Shown here one piece after another: positions 1-5,889 of a stretch of 7,940 nucleotides of DNA. Positions within the stretch are counted from its first letter, which is position 1. Each line of letters begins with the position of its first letter. The notes beneath the pieces are model-generated. The model saw only the letters and a list, made by a program, of their open reading frames with translations, ran no database searches and was not told the origin of the DNA. This DNA is from an uncultured Clostridia bacterium (GTDB taxonomy: Bacteria; Bacillota; Clostridia; Oscillospirales; Oscillospiraceae): the NCBI GenBank assembly GCA_947169005.1, contig CAMVOG010000103.1, positions 1-7,940 of the forward strand. Reading direction: 5' to 3'. Both the position numbers and the translations under genes were made by a program.

Positions 1-217
1 TCACCAGCTCCTGCACCTCGATGGGCTCCGGCTCCGGCTGCCAGCCCAGAGACCGCAGATAGGCCGCCGCATCCTCCGCCGAGCGTACCGCGGGGGAGGA
101 CGTGCCCTCCGCGCCCAGAATGGACAGGAGGATCACCGCCAGCAGCGCCGCCGCCAGCAGAACGACTGCCGCGGCCAGCAGCTTTTTCTTATTCAGCTTC
201 GCAGTAAAAACAAACAT
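1..217 (-). CDS. Membrane-anchored DUF4830-like protein, N-terminal part
   Basis: This is the 5' part of a minus-strand gene that continues beyond the left edge; 72 codons are visible. The ATG at 217-215 follows a strong GGAGGTG (224-230) by 6 nt. The protein begins with a short basic stretch (K7, K10-K12), then one hydrophobic segment at about residues 13-34, so it is probably an N-in, C-out anchored protein. After a Ser/Ala-rich linker comes AAAYLRSLGWQPEPEPIEVQ (residues 50-69). This resembles the opening of DUF4830 domains in Clostridia (an acidic helix, then a LxxLGW motif and a Pro/Glu-rich strand). The assignment is from memory of the family pattern and covers only the domain start. 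The function of DUF4830 is unknown. The gene is divergent from the pseudouridine synthase gene, with 119 bp between the starts. Confidence 0.55.
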   Translation of the reverse strand, partial: MFVFTAKLNKKKLLAAAVVLLAAALLAVILLSILGAEGTSSPAVRSAEDAAAYLRSLGWQPEPEPIEVQELV

Positions 218-234
218 CTTCCGCACCTCCGCGT

Positions 235-271
235 GGACGGGGACCCGTCCGTCTTCGCCGGACCTCCGGCG
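235..271. repeat. Two adjacent GC-rich hairpins in the divergent intergenic region
   Basis: GGACGGG (235-241) pairs with CCCGTCC (244-250). Five bases later, CGCCGGA (256-262) pairs with TCCGGCG (265-271). Each is a 7-bp perfect arm pair with a 2-nt centre, which in RNA would be 6 bp with a 4-nt loop. On the minus strand they would lie just upstream of the GGAGGTG site of the DUF4830-like gene. No T-run follows on either strand, so they do not look like intrinsic terminators. The role is unknown. Confidence 0.5.
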
Positions 272-336
272 TCTGCTTCACTCTATTCGGCGGCGGGGCG
301 GAATATACGCGCTCAGCGGGAAAAGGAGGCGCTGCC

Positions 337-1059
337 GTGCAGATACGGCTCGATAAGCTCATTGCCTCGGCGGGGCTGGCCTCCCGGGGGGAGGTCCGGC
401 TGCTGCTGCGGCAGGGTCGGGTGCTGGTGGACGGGGTCCCCGAAAAGAGCGCGGACCGGAAGCTGGACCCCGAGGCCGTCCGCGTGGCGGTGGACGGGCG
501 GGAGCTGGTCTACGTCGCCCATCACTATTATATGCTGTATAAGCCGCCCGGCGTCCTTTCCGCCACTGAGGACGGGGCGGGCCCCACGGTGCTGGAGCTG
601 ATGGGGGAGACGGAGCGGCGGCTGGGCCTGTTCCCGGTGGGCCGCCTGGATAAGGACGCGGAGGGCCTGCTGCTGCTGACGGACGACGGGGACTTCTGCC
701 ACCGGGTCATTTCCCCCAAAAGCGGCGTGGAGAAGACCTATTATGTGGAGACCGCCGTCCCCGTGCCCGAGGCGGCCCCCGCCGCCTTTGCCGCGGGGCT
801 CACCCTGGCGGACGGCACCCGCTGCCGCCCGGCGAAGCTGCTGCTCTTCGGCCCCGGCGAGCGCCGGGCCACCGTGAAGCTGACGGAGGGCAAATTCCAC
901 CAGGTCAAGCGCATGATGGCCGCCGTGGGCAGCCCCGTCACCCTCCTGCGCCGGGTGGCGGAGGGGGCCCTGGCCCTGGACCCGGCCCTGGCGCCGGGGG
1001 AATGGAGAGCCCTGACGGAGGCGGAGCGTGAGGCGGTTTTTGGTGAGATTAGGGCATAA
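337..1059 (+). CDS. rsuA: RsuA-type 16S rRNA pseudouridine synthase
   Basis: It isomerises a specific uridine in 16S rRNA to pseudouridine; U516 (E. coli numbering) is the usual RsuA target. It acts in the cytoplasm during small-subunit maturation. The GTG start sits 7 nt after AAAAGGAGG (321-329). The 240 residues match the usual family length. An N-terminal S4 RNA-binding domain (about 2-57; LDKLIASAGLASR and GRVLVDG motifs) is followed by the catalytic domain. That domain has YKPPGVLS (68-75), the family signature GRLDKDAEGLLLLTDDG (102-118) with D105 as the expected catalytic aspartate, and KFHQVKRMMAAVG (186-198). The C-terminal LAPGEWRALTEAE also matches RsuA. Codons are strongly GC-rich. 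RluB/E/F paralogues share the fold, so the exact target uridine is inferred. No clear terminator follows, and a new promoter starts about 40 bp downstream. Confidence 0.9.
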   Translation: MQIRLDKLIASAGLASRGEVRLLLRQGRVLVDGVPEKSADRKLDPEAVRVAVDGRELVYVAHHYYMLYKPPGVLSATEDGAGPTVLELMGETERRLGLFPVGRLDKDAEGLLLLTDDGDFCHRVISPKSGVEKTYYVETAVPVPEAAPAAFAAGLTLADGTRCRPAKLLLFGPGERRATVKLTEGKFHQVKRMMAAVGSPVTLLRRVAEGALALDPALAPGEWRALTEAEREAVFGEIRA

Positions 1060-1098
1060 TTCACAAAGACTTTTCTTTAGCTTTGTTGGGAAAGTAAA

Positions 1099-1127
1099 TA
1101 TACAATTTCAAAAATTTGTGTTATAGT
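1099..1127 (+). promoter_or_regulatory. Extended -10 sigma-A-type promoter of the sugar ABC ATPase gene
   Basis: A -35 TATACA (1099-1104) and a -10 TATAGT (1122-1127) are separated by 17 nt. TG at 1119-1120, one base before the -10, gives an extended -10 (TGN). The region is AT-rich in a GC-rich window. Transcription would start near 1134, giving a leader of about 90 nt that contains a 6-bp stem TATCGC/GCGATA (1150-1155 with 1170-1175). Confidence 0.65.
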
Positions 1128-1223
1128 ATCTTTGTACTTTAGCGAACTGTATCGCCCGAAAGCAATAACGCGATATTACCCTGACCATCGTGTAGAAGAA
1201 ACATTTTTTGGAGGTTCAGAAAG

Positions 1224-2342
1224 ATGTCAAGTGTTACTCTGAAAGGCATTTACAAGAAGTATGCCGGCGGCGTTACGGCCGTTTCCGATTTCAACCTGGA
1301 TATCGAAGATAAGGAATTTATCATTCTCGTCGGCCCTTCCGGCTGCGGTAAGTCCACCACCCTGCGTATGATCGCCGGTCTGGAGGAGATCACCGAGGGC
1401 GAGCTGTACATCGACGGCAAGCTCGTCAACGACGTGCCCCCCAAAGAGAGAGATATCGCCATGGTGTTCCAGAACTACGCTCTGTATCCTCACATGACCG
1501 TGTTCGAGAACATGTCCTTCGGCCTGAAGCTGCGCAAGATGCCCAAGGATGAGATCAAGCGCCGCGTTGAGGACGCCGCTCAGATCCTGGAGATCGAGCA
1601 TCTGCTGGACAGAAAGCCCGCCGCTCTTTCCGGCGGCCAGAGACAGCGTGTCGCCCTGGGCCGCGCCATCGTGCGTAACCCCAAGGTCTTCCTGCTGGAC
1701 GAGCCTCTCTCCAACCTGGACGCTAAGCTGCGTACCGCCATGCGTTCCGAGCTGGCTAAGCTGCATCTGAAGCTGGCCACCACCTTCATCTACGTTACCC
1801 ATGACCAGACCGAGGCTATGACGATGGGTACCCGCATCGTCGTTATGAAGGACGGTATCGTGCAGCAGATCGCCGCGCCTCAGTACCTCTTCGAGAATCC
1901 TGCCAACCTCTTCGTCGCCACCTTCATCGGTACGCCTCAGATGAACACCTGCGAGGGCACCCTGGTTGACGAGGGCGGCAAGACCTACATCGAGTTCGGC
2001 GAGGGCTGCAAGATCGCCCTGCCCGACGGCAAGGGCCGCAAGCCCGAGGTCCTGGCCTATGCCGGCAAGAAGGTCCTCTTCGGTATGCGCCCCAACGACA
2101 TCCATGCCGATCCCGAGCTGGTCAACAAGTATCCCGATCGTACCGTCTCCGTCACCGTCGAGCTGACCGAGCTGCTGGGCGCTGAGTCCAACCTCTATCT
2201 CTCCAACGGCGACAACCAGTTCACCGCCGTTATCAGCACCGGCAGCACCCACGCCAAGATGGGCGACACCATCAAGGTCATGGTCGACACCGAGAAGATC
2301 CACCTCTTCGATGCCGACACCGAGAAGACCATCACCAACTGA
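1224..2342 (+). CDS. ugpC: MsmK/UgpC-type sugar ABC importer ATP-binding protein
   Basis: This is the cytoplasmic ATPase of carbohydrate ABC importers (CUT1 type), which hydrolyses ATP to drive uptake through a membrane permease pair. The ATG follows GGAGGT (1210-1215) by 8 nt. The 372 residues are the normal family length. All NBD motifs are intact: Walker A GPSGCGKST (37-45), Q-loop Q83, signature LSGGQ (135-139), Walker B VFLLDEP (155-161), D-loop SNLD (163-166) and H-loop H193 in YVTHDQ. From about residue 235 a MalK-like regulatory OB-fold region follows (GMRP, then VELTELLGAESNLYL). No permease or sugar-binding protein gene is adjacent, and the gene has its own promoter and terminator. 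This suggests a shared ATPase serving several importers, as described for MsmX of Bacillus subtilis; that role is inferred. It uses CGT, GTT and GCT codons more than its neighbours, a possible sign of high expression. Confidence 0.9.
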   Translation: MSSVTLKGIYKKYAGGVTAVSDFNLDIEDKEFIILVGPSGCGKSTTLRMIAGLEEITEGELYIDGKLVNDVPPKERDIAMVFQNYALYPHMTVFENMSFGLKLRKMPKDEIKRRVEDAAQILEIEHLLDRKPAALSGGQRQRVALGRAIVRNPKVFLLDEPLSNLDAKLRTAMRSELAKLHLKLATTFIYVTHDQTEAMTMGTRIVVMKDGIVQQIAAPQYLFENPANLFVATFIGTPQMNTCEGTLVDEGGKTYIEFGEGCKIALPDGKGRKPEVLAYAGKKVLFGMRPNDIHADPELVNKYPDRTVSVTVELTELLGAESNLYLSNGDNQFTAVISTGSTHAKMGDTIKVMVDTEKIHLFDADTEKTITN

Positions 2343-2362
2343 GCCTCCAAATGATAAAGCAT

Positions 2363-2575
2363 GGGCCGCGGCGAAAGCCGCGGCCCTCAGTTTGTCGACT
2401 AAGTGTCGACAAACTGAGGCTGAAAAAGGAAAATCTGTCCGATTTTCCTTTTTCACAAGGATTAAAACGTGAGGGGGAGTCCCCTCCCCCTCACAGACCC
2501 CCATGCATATCTGCACCGGTTGGTTTACTTTTGACTTTGTCTACAGTCTGAGGGCCGCGGCTTTCACCGCGGCCC
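2363..2575. repeat. 213-bp hairpin-rich element with 42-bp imperfect terminal inverted repeats
   Basis: The left end (2363-2404), reverse-complemented, matches the right end (2534-2575) at 37 of 42 positions by hand alignment. Between and within the ends lie further perfect hairpins: GGGCCGCGGC/GCCGCGGCCC with a GAAA loop (2363-2386); a 15-bp stem CCTCAGTTTGTCGAC paired across TAAGT (2385-2419); a 15-bp stem of 2421-2435 with 2441-2455; GTGAGGGGGA/TCCCCCTCAC (2469-2494); and the terminal GGGCCGCGG hairpin (2552-2575). No coding signal is convincing. It lies between the 3' ends of two convergent genes. It looks like a MITE-like or dispersed intergenic repeat carrying a terminator. No target-site duplication is visible at the outer edges. 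Confidence 0.7.
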
Positions 2576-2581
2576 TTTTTT
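2552..2581 (+). terminator. Intrinsic terminator at the right end of the repeat element
   Basis: GGGCCGCGG (2552-2560) pairs with CCGCGGCCC (2567-2575) across a 6-nt loop and is followed by six T (2576-2581). It is oriented to end transcription from the ABC ATPase gene, about 210 bp after its stop. The similar hairpin at 2363-2386 has no T-run, so this copy is the likely working terminator. Confidence 0.8.
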
Positions 2582-2597
2582 GCGCTTATGGGTGTTT

Positions 2598-3029
2598 TCA
2601 GTGGCTGATCTCATAGAAGCGGATCCAGAGCTGGCCGTCCTCCACGCTGCCCTCGCCGGTGAACTGATTGCGGTGCAGGTAGGGGGCCAGGGCAACGCTG
2701 TCCGTGTAGAAGGTGGGCACGGTGCGGAAGGGCATGGCAGGCGGCGTGCCCGGCGTATCGTCAAACCAGCCGTTGTTTTCCACATAGATGTGGGCGTCCT
2801 GCCCCGCGCTGTCCTTCCCCGTCAGCATATAGCGGGCGCTCATATGCCGCACGTGGGCGGCGTTGGCCACCTGGGTGTCCACCCCGCAGGGCTCCACGAT
2901 GCCGTGGAAAAGGGGACAGTCCACCTCCCCGGCAAAGGGGATCATGGTCACGGAGCCGTTCTCCCCCTCCATATGCACGGGCTTGCCGTTGAAAACGATC
3001 TTGATCTCCAAAACGGGCTTTCTCTCCAT
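2598..3029 (-). CDS. DUF3237-like protein of unknown function
   Basis: A 143-residue protein without signal peptide or membrane segment, so probably cytoplasmic. The ATG at 3029-3027 follows AAGGAGG with good spacing. The sequence is rich in alternating hydrophobic strands. It contains ARYMLTGKDSAGQDAHIYVE, which resembles the core of DUF3237 beta-barrel proteins (an ARYxLxT...G..IYV pattern). Ahead of it, the FAGEVDCPLFHGIVEPCGVD stretch corresponds to the G-x-V-x-P-G-G-x-D part of that family. The C-terminal half (FYTDSVALAPYLHRNQFTGEG) fits the later strands, where DUF3237 proteins comment on oxidised or substituted ligands only loosely; no enzymatic activity can be claimed. The gene stands alone on the minus strand, divergent from typA and with its own promoter. 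Confidence 0.6.
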   Translation of the reverse strand: MERKPVLEIKIVFNGKPVHMEGENGSVTMIPFAGEVDCPLFHGIVEPCGVDTQVANAAHVRHMSARYMLTGKDSAGQDAHIYVENNGWFDDTPGTPPAMPFRTVPTFYTDSVALAPYLHRNQFTGEGSVEDGQLWIRFYEISH

Positions 3030-3044
3030 GGGGTATTCCTCCTT

Positions 3045-3057
3045 ACGTATTATACGT
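3045..3057. promoter_or_regulatory. Palindrome at the predicted start of the DUF3237-like transcript
   Basis: ACGTAT and ATACGT flank a single central T (3045-3057), a perfect 6+1+6 palindrome. It sits directly downstream of the minus-strand -10 (3065-3070), at the predicted transcription start and just ahead of the ribosome binding site. That is a classic position for a repressor operator. On the minus strand it also contains TATAAT, so it could alternatively be a second -10, but no good -35 lies 17 nt above it. Confidence 0.4.
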
Positions 3058-3064
3058 TATTTTC

Positions 3065-3093
3065 AGTATAGCCCCATCCCCGGAGGAACGCAA
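3065..3093 (-). promoter_or_regulatory. Promoter of the DUF3237-like gene
   Basis: On the minus strand, -35 TTGCGT (3093-3088) and -10 TATACT (3070-3065) are separated by 17 nt. The predicted start, near 3058, leaves a leader of about 30 nt to the ATG at 3029. Confidence 0.65.
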
Positions 3094-3116
3094 GGCAAAA
3101 AATCTTCCCCAAGCCC

Positions 3117-3145
3117 TTGCATTTTCAGCCTCTATCCTATATAAT
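3117..3145 (+). promoter_or_regulatory. Promoter of typA
   Basis: -35 TTGCAT (3117-3122) and a consensus -10 TATAAT (3140-3145) are separated by 17 nt. Its -35 lies 23 bp from the -35 of the opposing DUF3237-like promoter, so the two are back to back. Confidence 0.75.
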
Positions 3146-3183
3146 GATTCAGTTTGAAACCGAATCGGAAAAGGATGATACCA

Positions 3184-3612
3184 ATGGAACTGAGAAATAT
3201 CGCCATCATCGCCCACGTTGACCATGGCAAGACCACCCTCGTGGACGAGATGCTGAAGCAGGGCGGCGTTTTCCGGGACAACCAGGCCGTGAACGACCGG
3301 GTGATGGACTCCGGGGACCTGGAGCGGGAACGCGGCATCACGATCCTGGCCAAGAACACCGCCGTGCATTATAAGGACGCCAAGATCAACATCGTGGACA
3401 CCCCGGGCCACGCCGACTTCGGCGGCGAGGTGGAGCGCATCCTCAAGATGGTCAACGGCGTCGTGCTGCTGGTGGACGCGGCGGAGGGCCCCATGCCCCA
3501 GACCCGCTTCGTGCTGCAGAGGGCCATGGAGATGGGCCACCGGGTCATCGTCGTGGTGAATAAGAAAGACCGGCCCGCCGCCCGCATCCATGACGAGATC
3601 GACGAGATTTGA
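3184..3612 (+). CDS. typA: TypA/BipA ribosome-associated GTPase, N-terminal part up to the in-frame TGA
   Basis: TypA/BipA is a translational GTPase of the EF-G/LepA group that binds the ribosome and supports 50S assembly and growth under stress. The chosen start is ATG 3184, 8 nt after AAAAGGA; it gives MELRNIAIIAHVDHGKTT, the usual family opening. An in-frame TTG at 3154 is less likely. G1 AHVDHGKTT (10-18), the switch I RERGITI motif (48-54), G3 DTPGHADFGG (72-81) and G4 NKKD (126-129) are all intact. Translation stops at codon 143 (TGA, 3610-3612), before the G5 motif, so this 142-residue product alone lacks a complete G domain. The same frame resumes immediately with typical TypA sequence, and the composite is 605 residues, a normal TypA length. 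It could be a nonsense allele, a readthrough gene or a sequencing error. Confidence 0.85.
   Translation: MELRNIAIIAHVDHGKTTLVDEMLKQGGVFRDNQAVNDRVMDSGDLERERGITILAKNTAVHYKDAKINIVDTPGHADFGGEVERILKMVNGVVLLVDAAEGPMPQTRFVLQRAMEMGHRVIVVVNKKDRPAARIHDEIDEI
3610..3612 (+). other. In-frame TGA inside the typA reading frame
   Basis: Codon 143 of the composite typA frame reads TGA (context ATT TGA GAG). In better-known TypA proteins this position, in a D-E-V-hydrophobic-E/D-L helix, is usually hydrophobic (often Leu). No frameshift is present, and the frame is clean before and after. TGA also ends typA itself (4999-5001), the ABC ATPase gene and several neighbours, which argues against a general reassignment of TGA. 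A one-base change from TTA or TGG would give TGA. Confidence 0.85.
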
Positions 3613-3618
3613 GAGCTG

Positions 3619-5001
3619 ATGCTGGATCTGAACGCCACGGACGAGCAGCTGGATTCTCCCATGATCTTCTGCTCCGCCCGCAAGGGCGTGGCCTCCTACT
3701 CCCCCGAGGAGGAGGGCACCGACCTGCGGCCCCTCTTTGAGACCATCCTGGAGTATATCCCCGCCCCCCAGCAGGACCTGGAGGCCCCCTATCAGATGCT
3801 GGTCTCCTCCATCGACTATAACGACTACGTGGGCCGCATCGCCATCGGCCGCATCGAGCGGGGCGTGATCCGTCAGAACCAGGAGATCGTGCTCTGCAAC
3901 GCACTCAAGCCCGACATGGCGGAAAAGGCCAAGGCCGTGAGCCTCTACGTTTTCGACGGCCTCAGCCGCGTGCCTGTGCAGGAGGCCCAGGCCGGGGACA
4001 TCATCGCCCTCTCCGGCATCGGGGACGTGACCATCGGCGACACGATCTGCGCCGCCGAGCAGGTGGAGGCCCTGCCCTTCGTGGAGATCTCCGCCCCCAC
4101 CATGGAGATGACCTTCTCCGTCAACGACAGCCCCTTCGCCGGGCGCGAGGGCAAGTTCGTCACCTCCCGCAACCTGCGGGACCGCCTCTTCCGGGAGACC
4201 CTCAAGGACGTGTCCCTGCGCGTATCGGAGACCGATTCCACCGACAGCTTCAACGTGGCCGGGCGCGGCGAGATGCACCTGTCCATCCTCATCGAGACCA
4301 TGCGGCGCGAGGGCTATGAGTTCCAGGTCTCGCCCCCCCGCGTGCTGAACAAGACCATCGACGGCGTTCTTTGCGAGCCCTTCGAGCGGGTGGTCATCGA
4401 CGTGCCCGAGGACTGCGTGGGCTCCGTAATCGAGAAGATGGGCGTTCGCAAGGGCGAGCTGGCGGAAATGACCCCCATGGGCAGCCGCACCCGCCTCATC
4501 TTCACCATTCCCTCCCGGGGCCTCTTCGGCTACCGGAACGAGTTCCTCTCCGACACCCGGGGCGAGGGCATCATGGCCTCCATCTTTGACAGCTACCAGC
4601 CCTTCAAGGGCGAGGTCCGCCGCCGCAACACCGGCTCCCTCATCGCCTTTGAGACCGGGGACGCCGTGGCCTACGGCATCTTCAACGTGCAGGACCGCGG
4701 CGCCATGTTCATCGGGCCCGGCGTGAAGGTCTACGGCGGCATGATCGTGGGCGTCTGCCCCAAGGCGGAGGACATCGTGGTGAATGTCTGCAAGAAGAAG
4801 CAGCTCACCAACACCCGCGCCGCGGGCTCCGACGAGGCCCTGCGCCTGGTGCCGCCCCGCAGCATGAGCCTGGAGCAGTGCCTGGAGTTCCTGGCGGACG
4901 ACGAGCTGCTGGAGGTCACCCCTGAGAGCCTGCGCATGCGCAAGCGCATCCTGGACCATTCCCTGCGCATGAAGGTCCTCAAGGGCGGCAAGAAAATCTG
5001 A
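3619..5001 (+). CDS. typA: TypA/BipA GTPase, remainder after the in-frame TGA
   Basis: This is the in-frame continuation of typA, with an ATG 6 nt after the TGA (TGAGAGCTGATG). Stop-restart translation is therefore conceivable, though only a weak GAGAG precedes it. In composite numbering it carries G5 CSAR (163-166), then the EF-Tu-like beta-barrel (roughly 205-300). Domain III follows with AGRGEMHLSILI (359-370), then domain V with IPSRGLFGYRNEF (442-454). The TypA-specific C-terminal domain contains KKKQLTNTR (537-545) and ends in a Lys-rich tail. All are well conserved and no further stops or frameshifts occur over 460 codons. As a separate protein it would carry G5 without G1-G4, so it could not bind GTP on its own. 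Domain limits are approximate, from the E. coli BipA layout. A terminator follows. Confidence 0.85.
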   Translation: MLDLNATDEQLDSPMIFCSARKGVASYSPEEEGTDLRPLFETILEYIPAPQQDLEAPYQMLVSSIDYNDYVGRIAIGRIERGVIRQNQEIVLCNALKPDMAEKAKAVSLYVFDGLSRVPVQEAQAGDIIALSGIGDVTIGDTICAAEQVEALPFVEISAPTMEMTFSVNDSPFAGREGKFVTSRNLRDRLFRETLKDVSLRVSETDSTDSFNVAGRGEMHLSILIETMRREGYEFQVSPPRVLNKTIDGVLCEPFERVVIDVPEDCVGSVIEKMGVRKGELAEMTPMGSRTRLIFTIPSRGLFGYRNEFLSDTRGEGIMASIFDSYQPFKGEVRRRNTGSLIAFETGDAVAYGIFNVQDRGAMFIGPGVKVYGGMIVGVCPKAEDIVVNVCKKKQLTNTRAAGSDEALRLVPPRSMSLEQCLEFLADDELLEVTPESLRMRKRILDHSLRMKVLKGGKKI

Positions 5002-5010
5002 GAGCGACGA

Positions 5011-5039
5011 AAACCCCCTGCCGAACGGGCAGGGGGTTT
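5011..5039. terminator. Bidirectional intrinsic terminator between typA and the SGNH hydrolase gene
   Basis: AAACCCCCTGCC (5011-5022) pairs with GGCAGGGGGTTT (5028-5039), a 12-bp stem with a 5-nt loop. On the plus strand TTTGATATT ends the stem; on the minus strand the stem ends in TTTT. It lies between convergent genes and can serve both. Confidence 0.85.
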
Positions 5040-5056
5040 GATATTCATTGGCACGC

Positions 5057-5761
5057 TCACGCCGGGGTGAGGCCCTTTTCGGCCATGTAGCGGCTGAAAG
5101 CGTCGTGGATGAGGCGCTGGCCCTTTTCGTTGGGGTGGATGCCGTCCTCGCAGAAGTAGGCCTCCATCTGGCGCTGCTCCAGGAAGGCGGCCCGCAGGTC
5201 CACAAGGGGCAGGCCGTATTTTTCCGCCAACTGCTCGATGCGGCGGGAATAGCGCTCGTGGTAGCGGTAGATGGCGTTCACGTCCCCCAGCCAGGAGAGG
5301 ATCTTCGCCTTGTCCAGCCCCGCCCGGCAGACCCAGTTGAGGTAGCGCTCGGCGCAGAGGGGCGGCAGCGTGGTGAGAATGGGCAGGACGTTGCGCTCCC
5401 GCAGGTAGGCGATCATGCTCTCATAGGTGGCGGTGAAGCGCTCAAGGGGGGAGTGGGGCTCATGCTCCGCCTCCGGGGCCTGGGCCACCTGGGCCCAGTC
5501 GAAATCGCAGTCGTTACCGCCGTATTCCAGCACCACGGCGGCGCAGTCCGGCTCCTTCTCCAGGGCGCGGCGCAGCAGCATGAAGCCCTTGTCCACCGTG
5601 CAGCCGAAGCGGGAGCGATTCTCCACCTTCAGCCCGAAGCGGTCCGCCAACTCCTCTACCCCCAGCTCGTGGGAAACGTGGTAGCGCTCCTCCTCCCGGT
5701 TGAGGACGACGCCCTTCATGATGGAGTCCCCAAAGATCATCACCGGTTTCAGCAGCTTCAT
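5057..5761 (-). CDS. Cytoplasmic SGNH/GDSL-family hydrolase
   Basis: A 234-residue SGNH-fold hydrolase, probably an esterase or acyl-hydrolase; the substrate is unknown. The start is ATG 5761-5759, preceded by AAAGAGGTG (5768-5776) at 6 nt. A longer in-frame start exists 14 codons upstream but overlaps the promoter. Block I is FGDSIMKG with nucleophile S13; block II is the Gly of NRSRFG (G53); block III is GGND with N83; block V is DGIHPN with D206 and H209. All four SGNH hallmark residues are therefore present. There is no signal peptide or membrane segment. Family members act on carbohydrate esters, lysophospholipids or thioesters, and nothing here selects one. The gene is convergent with typA and divergent from the DUF1836 gene, with a near-consensus promoter. 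Confidence 0.85.
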   Translation of the reverse strand: MKLLKPVMIFGDSIMKGVVLNREEERYHVSHELGVEELADRFGLKVENRSRFGCTVDKGFMLLRRALEKEPDCAAVVLEYGGNDCDFDWAQVAQAPEAEHEPHSPLERFTATYESMIAYLRERNVLPILTTLPPLCAERYLNWVCRAGLDKAKILSWLGDVNAIYRYHERYSRRIEQLAEKYGLPLVDLRAAFLEQRQMEAYFCEDGIHPNEKGQRLIHDAFSRYMAEKGLTPA

Positions 5762-5782
5762 GTCCGGCACCTCTTTCATCTG

Positions 5783-5793
5783 GTATTGAATAC
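5783..5793. promoter_or_regulatory. Small palindrome at the SGNH hydrolase transcript start
   Basis: GTATT and AATAC flank a central G (5783-5793). The site begins directly downstream of the minus-strand -10 (5794-5799), at the predicted transcription start. It could be an operator, but the arms are only 5 bp and AT-rich. Confidence 0.3.
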
Positions 5794-5822
5794 TATATAT
5801 CACAATATTGATGAAATGTCAA
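5794..5822 (-). promoter_or_regulatory. Promoter of the SGNH hydrolase gene
   Basis: On the minus strand, a perfect -35 TTGACA (5822-5817) and -10 TATATA (5799-5794) are separated by 17 nt. TGA immediately precedes the -10 (extended -10). This is the closest match to the sigma-A consensus in the window. Confidence 0.8.
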
Positions 5823-5827
5823 CGCGG

Positions 5828-5857
5828 TTTTTGAAAAAATGATAATTTGTTTTAAAA
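5828..5857. promoter_or_regulatory. A/T-rich tract between two back-to-back -35 boxes
   Basis: The tract includes the palindrome TTTTTGAAAAA (5828-5838) and is almost all A/T in a GC-rich window. It lies between the -35 of the SGNH hydrolase promoter (5817-5822) and that of the DUF1836 promoter (5861-5866). It is placed where UP elements for both promoters, or a shared regulator site, would be expected. Confidence 0.35.
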
Positions 5858-5860
5858 GCC

Positions 5861-5889
5861 TTGTTTTCCACCTCGCGGCGTGATATACT
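5861..5889 (+). promoter_or_regulatory. Promoter of the DUF1836 gene
   Basis: -35 TTGTTT (5861-5866) and -10 TATACT (5884-5889) are 17 nt apart, with TGA just before the -10 (extended -10). The predicted leader is only about 20 nt, ending in AAAGGGG ahead of ATG 5916. Confidence 0.7.

Noticed and set aside
2385..2494. CRISPR-like repeat array
   Set aside because: The hairpins differ in sequence and spacing, and there is no direct repeat with regular spacers and no cas gene.
1227..2516. A 429-codon open frame on the minus strand opposite the ABC ATPase gene
   Set aside because: Same shadow effect: it is the complement of an intact ATPase, has repetitive Gly/Leu/Val/Asp composition, and would start inside the hairpin element without a credible SD.
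2351..2551. A 66-codon plus-strand open frame in the hairpin element
   Set aside because: It runs through perfect hairpin arms and has no SD. Its composition follows the inverted repeats and shows no protein-like pattern.
3610..3660. Selenocysteine insertion at the typA TGA
   Set aside because: No good stem-loop was found just downstream of the TGA. The residue is normally hydrophobic and not Cys, and TypA is not a known selenoprotein family.
3043..5205. A very long open frame on the minus strand opposite typA
   Set aside because: It is antisense to a well-recognised TypA gene. The product is a low-complexity His/Gly/Ala/Val/Leu-rich shadow of GC-rich codons, with no domain and no SD.
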